Assembly (NCBI RefSeq): GCF_022682495.2
Contig: NC_071389.1
Coordinates: 107,797,951-107,861,950 of the forward strand
Source of the DNA: Desmodus rotundus
Lineage: Eukaryota > Chordata > Mammalia > Chiroptera > Phyllostomidae
Reading direction: 5' to 3'
DNA: 64,000 bases
Part shown: one piece after another, positions 33,479 through 43,810 of the stretch
How positions within the stretch are numbered: position 1 is the stretch's first letter
Layout: every line of letters starts with the position of its first letter
Translations under genes and position numbers: made by a program
The notes under the pieces: generated by a model
Told to the model about the DNA's origin: nothing
The model's input: only the letters and a program-made list of their open reading frames with translations
Database searches by the model: none

Positions 33479-34479
33479 GTTAGGGAAATGCAAGTTGGTG
33501 CAGCCACGCACAGTCCTGGTATTCCCCTTCCTCTTTGGCAAAGAAATTGGGTGTAAGGATCTTCTCTCTGCATCCTACTCAGACTCACTTCCTCAGAGCT
33601 CCAGAGCTGGGGTGACAGCTTGAAGGATACCAGTGGCATACTGGGAGAGGCTAAAGTGTCCGGAATCAGGGAGAGGGGAGGCCATTGTCCCTTTTCTGGG
33701 CCCTTCCCCCACAGAGCCGCAGAGCCACAAAGCCAGCAGGCTGGTGCAATATATCACAACTGTTTTCTTAATGTTAACACAATTGCTCTCTCTCTGAATT
33801 TGATTCAGACGTAAGCCAATGTGTAGCTAGTACAACTTTCAGAAATATGTTGCGTTTTGGGTTCTAAAGGGAAATTGCAATATCTTTATTTTTAAATTCT
33901 GACCCCTGCTTTTCTTAGACTTTATCATCCACAGTGTTTTTTGGGGGGGTTATCTGTGAATAATATGAGGGTGACAATTAATCTATGTGGTCATTTGATC
34001 AACTAATTCAGCCCACAGATTATTGCCAGCCCACCATGGGCACTGTTCTAGGTCCCCTGTTTAATGAGCATTTACTAAGTACCTATTGTGTGAATATTTG
34101 TGATACAGGGAAAGAGTAAAACATACTACCTGCCCTCCACAGCAGCAACAATAGGTGGGCAATCAAATTCCAAGTGGGTTGACTTGTGACCTATCTTTGA
34201 AGTACTCAGGGAAAACTTACCTTGGATATGTTGACATTAAAACTTACCTTGGATATGTTGACATATGTTTGGTGTCAATGTTATTGACACCAAAACTGTA
34301 TGTGGCTTAAAGGCTGAGAGTGAAATATGGCCCCCGTGGCTTTGATGGTGGAAACAGTTTGACTGAAAATGTTTACCACACAGAGGTTGTCACTCCCTGG
34401 ATTAGAATCCTAAGCCTGTGTTTGCTCATTACACAAGTCCTCGGATCTGCTTCTCCTGAGGCATTTAAAACATGCCAGC
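33479..34479. other. Intergenic upstream of URAD
   Basis: No gene. Contains the 27-bp tandem duplication and 11-bp hairpin at 34212-34294. Confidence 0.6.
34212..34294. repeat. 27-bp tandem duplication followed by an 11-bp hairpin
   Basis: Units 34212-34238 and 34239-34265 both begin aaaacttaccttggatatgt and differ only at the last base. Next comes a perfect inverted repeat tttggtgtcaa (34268-34278) / ttgacaccaaa (34284-34294) with a 5-nt loop. About 320 bp before the URAD start codon. Confidence 0.9.
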
Positions 34480-34585
34480 CTGGTGTTGCATAAAAAACAA
34501 GCTGTGCATTCAGCAAATATAACCTGGTGAGCAGAGTCCCTGCCACTCAGCAAGAGGGGAGCCGACGTCCCACTGCCTGCAAGCA
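34480..34585 (+). promoter_or_regulatory. URAD: Candidate URAD core promoter and 5' UTR
   Basis: A TATA-like cataaaaaac lies at about 34490, roughly 95 bp before the ATG. The region is not CpG-rich, as expected for a tissue-restricted liver gene. The start site is inferred. Confidence 0.35.
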
Positions 34586-34760
34586 ATGGACATGGAGAAG
34601 GTCAACTCCATGGACTTTAGAGAATTTGTGGATGTGTTTGGGAATGTCATTGAGAGATGTCCTCTGATAGCAGCTGCTGTTTGGTCCCAGAGCCCGTTCT
34701 CTGACCGGGAAGAGTTAGAGAGGCACTTTTCTGCCTTTATTGATGCTCTGCCACAGTCAG
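34586..34760 (+). CDS. URAD: URAD exon 1 (coding)
   Basis: 175 nt, codons 1-58 plus one base. Starts MDMEKVNSMDFREFVDVFGN and ends FIDALPQSG, split across the intron; donor G|gtaaga. Confidence 0.95.
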
Positions 34761-37700
34761 GTAAGACGTCAGTATTATACTCTGAGATTCTCCACAAATG
34801 AGTTTCAGATATTCTTACTGAAACAGGTTTAGTTCCTTTAGATAGTTATAATTGCTATATTTGTTTAGCTATTTTTATTGTAAGGGTCACTAAGTTTCCT
34901 CAAAATTAGTAAATGGAAGTCCAGCACTTGCAAGGTGTTAAGCCAAAAGTTAGGTGAAAGAACGCAGATTGGCTCAGGTAAAGTGGCTGTTAAATGTTAA
35001 AGCTGTGAGGTATGAGGAAAGAGAATGGGGCCTCACTGGGGCTCAGAGGCCAAAGGTCAAACCGAAGGCCTACCTGTTTCGGCTGAGTGTGTTCACTTTG
35101 GGAGTGTCCTGTATTCAGGAGAGAAGACTGCTTGCTCCCTATCAGAATATCTCAGGAGCCCAGGGGAAAGAGCACGTGGCTGACATTTTTACCAAAAAGA
35201 GCCAGTTTGGACTGGACTGCTGAGGAAAGTAAATACATTCAGATCAGCTTCTCCCAGAGGGGAGTGAAGAAGAAAAGACAAAAATCTGAATAAATTCCTC
35301 TGGAGAGAGGGAAAGAAGTTGTTGATATCCTCTGGGTAGAGAGAGAAAAGGAGGCACTGCTGGGTGTGGGGTGGAGGTTTAGGCAAGCCCCAAGTGACTC
35401 AGCCTCACAGGGATTTAGAAGCCAAAGAGATTGTCTAGCTAACTCTTCAGAGACACCTGGATGGAACTGAAGGGACAGGCAGGGGGTGGGGGCAAGTGCT
35501 GCCTTCACAGAGGGGCCTTCCACAGCGATCTGGGTGGGGAGGGAGAACTGACCCTCTCCTTGCTTCCATGAGGCTGGCAAACAGTCTCACCCATCCACCC
35601 AGGCCTTTGACATCTGGGTTGGTTTCCCATTGCCAGATGAACATCTCACAAGTAAGCAGCTCATTTTAATTCATTTTAGGCACCTCTAGGAAGAGCGGAG
35701 GACAGTGTTAGAAAACCAGACTGACAGAAATGTTGGGGCCATGTTGGCACCCATTTCTCAGAGCCTCTCCAAAACTGAGCTTTCCCCTCCACCACGGTGC
35801 TCAGGCATTAGGGGAGCTGACGGACCACAGAGCCTTCTGACTGATGACCCACAGGCACAGTCAGCTTGCAGAGCAAGCTGGGAAGAGCAAGAGGCCCCAG
35901 GAGCCCAGGTTCAAAATGCCTGGTGGGTAATGGAGGAGGCCAAATGAGAATCTCCTAAGCCAGAGGGGAAATGACTTTTGAAGTGTATGAATGCTTTATG
36001 AATGACATTTATGTTCTATCAGAAAAAGAAAAAAAAAGGAGGAAAAGAAAAAAAAAGGAGGAAAATCCTATTATCTGTCTCAATACCCAAAGTGAAGGCA
36101 GGGCCGGGAAGGAATGTGTTGAGAAAGAAAGCTGCGACAGCATAATCAACTTCAGTCTGGTATTCATTGCTTTATCAGTTATTCAGCATTTATTTGGAGT
36201 TTGTTCTGTTCCAGGAGCTTAGATAATGAAATAAAAATTTTCCCATATCTGTCTTCTTTCCTACCAGCAGTTACTCCAACCAGTTGGTCTAGAAGCTCTA
36301 GTTAAGGTTAGTTAAGTTCTAGTTAAGGGACTGCTCTGCTGGTGGAGCCTGCTTCTCAGCCCGATGCCTCCTCCATAGTTGCCTTAGGCAGGCAGCTGGA
36401 AGCAGAGCCTCCTGCTGCCTGGGTGGTGGCTCCATATCTAATCACCTTAAGGATCCCAGATAGGTGATGTTAGCAAAGTAATAATAATAGCAATAGTTAA
36501 AATATATTCAACCCTTACTATCTGTGTTTCAGGCACTTTCCCAAGCACTTAGTATTTGTTAACTCATTTGAACGTCATACTAATTCTATAAAACAAGTGT
36601 TATCATTATTATGCCCATTTTACAGCAGTGAAAACTGAAGCAGGAGACATGAAGTAACATGATCAAGGACACAGGGCTAGAAAGGGGCAGGGCTGGAACT
36701 CAAGCCCTGATGGTCCACCCAGCAGCCTATGAAGGATTTTTCCAGAGAATCAGAAGCAAAGTCTAGAAACAATTTCTAGGGGTTGTATTCATTTGTTTAC
36801 TAATTTCTTTAACTAACATGAATGCTTAATGCCACAGACCTCATTTTGGTTGCTTAAACAGTCAAATAAAATGGCATTTCCTGCACAGTCTAGCCTTATT
36901 CCTTGAATAGCCAGGAACAAACTGGGGGTAATAGTCTTTGTGTCCTAAAACTAAAAGCGACTTTGAGGAGATGTGCAGGATATGGTGATTTACCTCATCA
37001 AATGTTTGTTTTGAATAATCTAAGAAAATACTCTACCATTAACAGAAAACTGAAGATCCTGTTTTTACAGTAAACCAAGGTTGACAATCCATTGATAATC
37101 CATTTAGATTATGCTGTGATGACTATTAGCCAGTAGATGGCAGTCCAGGATTAATATTTAGTTCCAGAAATAATTGGCAAGGTATCCTTTGAAGCCAACC
37201 CCCTGATTTCCAGGAAAGGGGAACGGCAATAGGAAAAGAAGAATGGTGAAGCACACATGGCCAATAATGAATTCATTCAGCACTGGTTTGTGTTAAAAAT
37301 CAAAAAGCAAAAAAGCTGTTAATCGTGCATCTCTTTGTGGCATCTCACAGTTGCAATAATGGCATAATTCATTATTTAATACTCATTTCAAAACAGAGTT
37401 GTTGGATTAATGAAGTTAGGTACTAACAAATCCCTTGAATGCAGGCTATAAGGTAGAAGAGGCTATTAAAATGTGTTCAATCAAAGAATGCTAAATTCCT
37501 TCCCAAGAGTGATGTGTTGGTTAACAAATACGTATCGAGTGCCCACTAGCCCCAGGAATTGTCCCAGGCACTGGGGTTTGTAGCAGTGACCGAGATAAGT
37601 CCTTGCCTTCAATGAGTTTACATTCCAGTGAAGAGAGACAGAATTAGCATAAATAAATAATTTCAGGTTCTAGAAACTATTAGAATAAAATATATACTAT

Positions 37701-40700
37701 TATAGAAAATACATAAGACAAGAGGTCTTCCTTAGAAAATGATATTAGAGTGTAAAACCAAAGGATGAGAAGGAAGCAGTCAAAGATCTAGGAGGAGGCC
37801 ACTTTAAGAAAAGGAGCCTGAGACTTCTGTCATTTGGGGGCACAGAAAGACCAAGACGCTTGGAGAGTAGTGAGACATGGGGAAATATGAGGAAAGAAAG
37901 GTCAGCTAGCAGGGCTACTGTGGTAGTAAAAGTGAGAGGTCTTTTGGACAAGGATTGAAGCAGGTGAGATATGGCTGGATTCTCAAAACAGATTTTAGAG
38001 TTAGAGCCAACAGGTGTTTGACATTTGTTGGCGGAAGCCAGGTCAAAAACTAAGAGAAATTAAGGATAACTCCTAAATTTTTAGTCTGAGCAACTGGATG
38101 GGTGGTGGCACTGTTTTCTACAATGAGGAAACCTTAAGAATCCAGAGGAGAGGGTGGAGAATGGGAGTTTGTTAAGTCTGAGATGCTTGGTATTCACCTG
38201 GATGAAAATATAGCAGGTTCGGGGGGGGGCATAAAAAAGGCACTCAGTGAAAAGCTGAGGGCTAGAATAGATCTGAGTGTCTGTCAAAGACTTTATGGCC
38301 TGTCAAGTGATGGGACTAGATGAGAACACATAGGGCATCAGTGTGAATACAGAAGGGAGGAGATGTGGGTCCCTGGCACTTCAACAGTAGTAATCTGGCC
38401 GAGCAAGAACCATTGGTGAACGTAGGCAAATGATGGTAATCTTTAAAGAGGGGAAGAGGGCCAACCCTGTGACATGCTCCCAAAGAGGTTGTGAGAGAAG
38501 AGGACAGAGCCCTGGTCATGGGCTTGGGCAAAATGTCCATCACCTGTGCCCTTGATGAATGCAGACTCATTGATGGGTGGTGCTGAAAGCTTAGTAGAGT
38601 GAACCTGGAATGGGAAGTGAAGAAGTGGAGATCCTGCGTAGACACTAGCTCCTTTGAGTTGCTGTACAAAGGAGCAGAGACACAGGGAGAAGCTAGAGGA
38701 CAAGAGGAACTCAAGGGAGGGATTTGATTTTGTTTATGGGATGAGTGATTCTATGGCATGTTTGTGTATCGATGATGAGTTGAAGGAAGAGAAATTGATG
38801 TTTGAAATTGCAGTCTTTGAGATGAAAAGAGAGACTGGTTTCAAGAACACCAGTGGAGAGGTTAGTCTTGGACAGAGAGACTAGATGATCTATTGTACCA
38901 GGAAGGAGCACACACTACTTGGCACAGATGTAGGGACACAAGTGGACTGGAACAGGTTTTTAATCCAACTGCCTGCTCTTCCGTGGCCACTATTGCCTGC
39001 CCTGTCTTCTCCTATTGGAACGAAGAGTCTCAGCTCTATGCCAGGAATTCTTCCGATGCAAAGATACATGTCTGATGGCTGCAGCAAACAATACATATCC
39101 GCATCTCTACACATGGCATGTCAGTGGCACAGGGAGTGAGTGGCAAAAGAACAGGCAGCATTGAAATGGCCCTCAGAACCAAGGGACATTCAAGTGTCTG
39201 GTTAGAAGTTTGGCATTCCATGTGGAAGGATCTGCAGGACTGAAGGCAGGGAGGTGGGAAGTGCCTGCCTCTCTGGAGTTTGAGGCCAGGGCTGGAAGTG
39301 CTTCCAAGGGTGCAGCGTTGGGGGGTGGGGGGGAACTGAAGCTTTGCCGCAGGCCAGGGGGACTGGATTAGGGCTATCCTGGGCAGTACTCAGGATTCAG
39401 TGGCTTGAGGCAATAAAGACAGAGGACAGGATTCCTCATCAGGTTCTATTTCTTGCAGCTGAGGTTTGTGTGCATGTATGTTCCAGTTTATTTTTTAGTC
39501 TCTTCTCTGTGCTCTGCCCCTTTCTCATCCTCCTTTCTCTCCTCCTGCAGACAGTGGGAAACACAGGCTCAGTCCTAGGCAAACATTAACCCCAGGCAAT
39601 GTTTTCAAGAAAGGGGACAAACCCAGGGGAATTAGAAGCAAGGTGCAAAGGCAAGAAGAAAGGAGGCAGGTGGGGCCCATGTAGGACGGTGAAGCGGTAA
39701 GGGGACAGGCCCTGCCCCTATACCGGGGTCTCCTGCCAGTAACTACTGTCCTGAAGCCAGAGCTGGGCCTCTGGAGAGTTAAGAAATAGGGGGAAGGGAA
39801 GCCAAGAGACCAGGAGTCCTAAGAGAGGACTGGGGCTGTTCCCCCTCCACCCTCCCCTCTTCCCTAGAGGCTGCTTTGAAAATCTGAATATGCAAGGATG
39901 GGGCACGGAGTGGATACAGACAGGTGGGGACCTGCAGAGCCGCCCAGGACTCGAAGTTTACCCTATCCCGGACTAGTAGTCTGAGGGTCCCAGGGCTGAG
40001 GGGGTGCAGAGCAGAAACGGGTTCAGTGGTCTCGTGGCACAGCCAGCTCTGACTCAGGGATATGGGGAGGGGTGCCTCCAGGCACCAATTTTAACATCTA
40101 CATTTTCTCACCACCTGGACAGGGCTGGATGCAGGAAAAGAAAAAGAACCATCTCCTCTTTGCAGGGCCCAAGGGACAAGGCTCACGAGAGGGGTTCTAA
40201 AACCATGGTGACACAGACATGGAATTATTGGCGACAACGGGTTTCGTTTTAAACTGCCCTTAACCTTGTACAGGCAGCCAGTGCCCCGAAAGATGCCCAG
40301 GATTTGGAGTCCAGAGTCCAGGTGCCATCAGTCTCTGGCTAGGTCACCTTGGAGAGGTCACCCAGCCTTTTCTGAGCCTCCACTGAGTCCTCTCTTCAAT
40401 GCAGGTGGTCCCCCCTCAGTTCTCCCCACTGCTCAGGACTCTGCTCCATGAGTTGGATGGAACGATCACAATCATCTTTTCCTAAAAGGAGGAAAGCCAC
40501 TTTCATTCAAAGGGCTGCGGAATTCTGGCGGGACTTTTTTTTTTTTCCAGTTAATCATCTGCAGGGCTTTTTGGAGGCCCGATTCCAGAACGGCCACAAA
40601 GTCCTGGGCATTTTGCCACGCCCCATGGATGTTACCCCCGTGGACCCTCCCCGTCCTTCTCCTTCGGCACAGAACGAACCCCATTCCTGGGCCTTTGCAG

Positions 40701-41495
40701 GAAGTCCTCAGGCCTCTGTCCGTCCCTCTTCGACATCAAAGCCCCCCTGAGAGCAAAGGACTTTGAAAAGACACAAAATGCTCGGGCTCCTTATCGCGTC
40801 CCTGCTCCCTCCCGAGCAAGTCGTAAATTCCGAGTCTCAACAGCCTCACCCCCTCCACTCTCCGTGTTCTTGCCCCAAGGTCTCAAAGGACACATTTGTC
40901 ACTTCCCGCCCCGCCCCTGGGTCCTGGCGGAGGCCGAAAGAAGCGGAGGCGGAGGGGCGCAAAGGTCCAGACTTGTATGGGGGGTGAGTGCAATGGAAGC
41001 CCCTGTTCCCCCAGGACACTCCGTTTTGTCCCTCCTCATCTCCCGGGGGGCCTTGGTTCCCACCCTAAGCCTCCTGGGGCGGGGCAGGCGGTAGTCCCTT
41101 CCACCCCGTCAGCGCTGGGTAACCGGCTCCCCTGGTGTGTCTCCACAGGCCAGGAGGGCATCCTGCGCTGCTACCCGGACCTGGCGGGCCGCGAACAGCA
41201 TCGGGGCACGCTGACTGCCGAGTCACAGCGGGAGCACAGCGTTGCGGGCCTGATGAGCTTGGGCACAGATGAGCAGCTAAGGCTGGCCGAGCTCAACACG
41301 CAGTACCGTGCGCGCTTCGGCTTCCCCTTCGTGCTCGCTGCGCGCCTCAGCGACCGGGAGGCGGTGTTCCAGGAGCTACAGCGCCGGCTGCACTGCTCGT
41401 CTGAGCTGGAGCTGCGCACAGCCTTGGGCGAGGTGAAGAAGATCGGCCGCCTGCGGCTTGCTGACCTCTTCCGCGTCGACCCTGTGGGACTGTAG
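34586..41495 (+). CDS. URAD: URAD, OHCU decarboxylase-like protein (2 coding exons, joined)
   Basis: join(34586-34760, 41149-41495), 174 codons with stop, 173 residues, the same length as the human protein. The family decarboxylates 2-oxo-4-hydroxy-4-carboxy-5-ureidoimidazoline (OHCU) to S-allantoin, the third step after urate oxidase, in liver peroxisomes. The frame is intact with GT-AG splicing and conserved blocks: MDMEKVNSMD, ERCPLIAAAVW, GTLTAESQRE, LAELNTQYRARFGFPFVLAA, ALGEVKKIGRLRLADL. Arg161 and Glu87 are kept. However residue 67 is Tyr (CYPDL) where the family has the catalytic His (HPDL), residue 88 is His instead of Gln, and the C-terminus is VGL instead of an SKL/AKL-type peroxisomal signal. 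It is probably inactive or repurposed. The start ATG has G at -3 and +4. Confidence 0.95.
34761..41148 (+). other. URAD: URAD intron 1
   Basis: 6.4 kb. Contains a purine-rich duplicated stretch at 36021-36063, a MIR (about 36495-36720) and diverged repeat-like sequence (about 37500-38880) that could not be assigned. A second MIR lies at about 40290-40400. No other gene seen. Confidence 0.6.
36495..36720 (-). repeat. MIR SINE
   Basis: cccttactatctgtgtttcagg, atgcccattttacagcagtg and aggacacagggctagaaagg match MIR in reverse orientation. Confidence 0.6.
41149..41495 (+). CDS. URAD: URAD exon 2 (coding) with H67Y, Q88H and altered C-terminus
   Basis: 347 nt after ...ctccacag. Codon 67 is TAC (41172-41174), codon 88 is CAC (41235-41237), the last three codons GTG GGA CTG encode VGL (41484-41492), and the stop TAG is at 41493-41495. 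The exon is GC-rich and otherwise well conserved. Confidence 0.95.
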
Positions 41496-43329
41496 CCGCT
41501 GCGCTCCCGGGCCCAGGACGCGAGGAGACTGCGACCCTGCACGGTGCACCCTGGGCGGGAGGCTGGCACTGTCCCGGCCCTGGGTCCACAAGCGCACACA
41601 AAGGAGGGGAGGATTGAGGCAATCATACGAATAATTAGCCCTTTCTATTCGCCGCCCACACCCGCACGCTTTGCCAAATATCTATGTAGTTTCGTGTTTT
41701 GCCCCATTTATCCAGCTCACTGCTTCAATTCTTCACTCCCTTTGCGGACCGTGGACACCACCAGCTTTCCAAACTGGTGGTGTCCAAAGCACTTATCCAG
41801 CTCTGGCTAAGCTGGAGCTGCCAAGCAAAACGGATGGAAAATTAATCTTTTATTCCATAGGGGATTGCCCGTTTGTTTTTTTTCTCCTCTCGCCTTATCT
41901 GCTGCACCAACATTTACGTGTGAGCGACAGCTTTCTCACTCTGGGGCAGGGAGAGGAGCCCGTGCAAGGGAAGCAAGCTCGGGTCTCTGTCTGCAGCGCA
42001 GGTGCCGCGCACAGGTCACCAAGTGTGGGAAAGATGGGTAGGAGAGAGCACCGCGGTGGGCCACAGCTGGGAAGGTGCCCCTTGGGACAGGTCTCTTCGG
42101 GAGGTGGGCTCGCCGGAACTTCAGGCTGCCCAGGAAACCCATTAGTCATTTTTTAAATTAACAATAAGAATTACCAATTTAATAATCCTCATTGAGCAGT
42201 GCTGGATATTACGGGATGACGATGGGGCGCCAGAGCACTGATACAGTGGGTAATGGAAGAAAAGCATTGCCCAAAGAAATCTTTTTGGCCAGAGTAGGTC
42301 CACTCGGCAGAGTGTGGCATCCCTGGGGCTCCAGGGCCTCAGACGACTGGGCAGCTCCCTGCACTGCTGGCCAGAGTGTCCACTCACATGGGAGGAGCCC
42401 ATCTCTCTCTCCCTCCCCACTCTGCCACACACACTGGAAGATTTCACAGACCCCAACGGCTACTACTTAGGTTTCTGTTGGCAGAGGAGAATCTAGTCAT
42501 GTGTATCCTCCCCATCACAACGGTGGTAGAAGTGAAGGCAGAGTCGGCCCTTTTATAGACAAGAACCTCCATTAGTGACCAACCAGTCTGGGTTAGCAGG
42601 AGCAACAGCAACAAGAATACCTTCTTTTCCATACAAAGTGGTCTGGCTGCTGTGGCCACACCCTTGTTTGGGGCTGAATTCAACAGAAAGAAGCCACTCT
42701 GGGAACACTGGAATTTTAATCAAGTAACCTCACTCTCCCTTCCCATCTTACAGGTGTTTCCGTTAGTGGTGAGGGTGAAGGCATAAGTGGGAGGACTAGG
42801 GGAGTGAGCTGTGGTCACTAGCATCTTTGTAGCTGGGGTCTGTGCCAGACGCCTTCTCTGGGCTAGGAAGGTCAGGTGCAAACCACAGAGGGAACTCAAT
42901 GACTCGGTTTCTGTGCTGTAGGTCCCAGAGACAATAGTGGAGCCCCTGGGCCTAGGGCTAGACGCCTGTCTGTCTCTGGCCAGGGTACCTTGGAGGTTTT
43001 CCTGACATACCATACACAAGAAACCTGCTGCTTGGTCCAGCAGACAAGTGCCACAGGCTGGCCCTGACACTCAGAATCATGCAGCAGATGCAAGGCACCC
43101 TGTCAAACCCTGGCGGAGTACAGCTCTTGGACAGATGGGCCCCCGAATGCAGAGCGCGGGCTCCTTCTGTAAACGTGCTCACTCTAAGATAGGCAGGCCT
43201 TCCAGCGCTGTTTTTAGAAGGACTGTAGAAGTGATCTAGACCTCTCAGGAATGACCTGGTGTCTCGATTTCACAGCTACATTTCAGCGGTTCAAAGCCTG
43301 TCGGGAAAACTGTTTATTTCTGCAGGAAC
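41496..43329. other. URAD 3' UTR / intergenic
   Basis: No canonical AATAAA seen close to the URAD stop, so the 3' end is undefined. No gene or clear transposon recognised. Confidence 0.5.
41752..41786. repeat. Perfect 13-bp hairpin after URAD
   Basis: tggacaccaccag (41752-41764) and ctggtggtgtcca (41774-41786) are perfect reverse complements with a 9-nt loop, 257 nt after the URAD stop and probably in its 3' UTR. Confidence 0.9.
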
Positions 43330-43810
43330 GGGTACGTGTGGGGAAAGACGCTGGATCCGCCCCTTCAAGGGAGCTGGGGGTGTGGGGGAGGGAGAGCCGG
43401 CTGCGCCGTGCCTCTTTCAAAGAAGCTTGAGCCTTAGCTGCGGGAGGGCGATCGCAGGACTGGACTCCGGGCTGGGAAGTGTCTTGGCCAAAGCCGCTGG
43501 TGGCTCCTACTTTCTTCTCGGGTAGGAGCAGAGGCAGAGGCCTTTCCTCGCGCGGGCAGGTCGCCTGTACGTGCCGGGGTCTGGCAGTGCAGTTTTCTCC
43601 AGCCACAGTTTGGCTCAAACAGTGGCGCGCCCGGGCCTCTGCAGCCTCCGTCTGGCGGAGAAGTTTTCTTGGTTCCACGCTCCGGTGCGTAGGATGCGGG
43701 AGACAAACCCGACAGCAGGGACCGCGGCGAGAACCTGGACCCCTGCCTGCGCCCCACCAAGGCGGTTTGGGTGACCAGAGCGCACCCAGCGCGTGTCGGG
43801 GCCATAGAAG
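43330..43810. other. CpG-rich patch between URAD and CDX2
   Basis: About 480 bp with dense CpG (cctcgcgcgggc, gtggcgcgcccgg, gcgcacccagcgcgtgtcgg) in a CpG-poor surround. It resembles a small CpG island. Open frames cross it on both strands but none shows a known motif. May be a promoter of a non-coding transcript or a distal CDX2 element. Confidence 0.5.

Noticed and set aside
37500..38880. Possible unannotated exon set in URAD intron 1
   Set aside because: Open frames on both strands but no conserved motif; the composition resembles old dispersed repeats.
40896..41148. Open frame running into URAD exon 2 from upstream
   Set aside because: The acceptor ctccacag at 41141-41148 and the phase from exon 1 fix the exon start; the upstream part has no URAD similarity.
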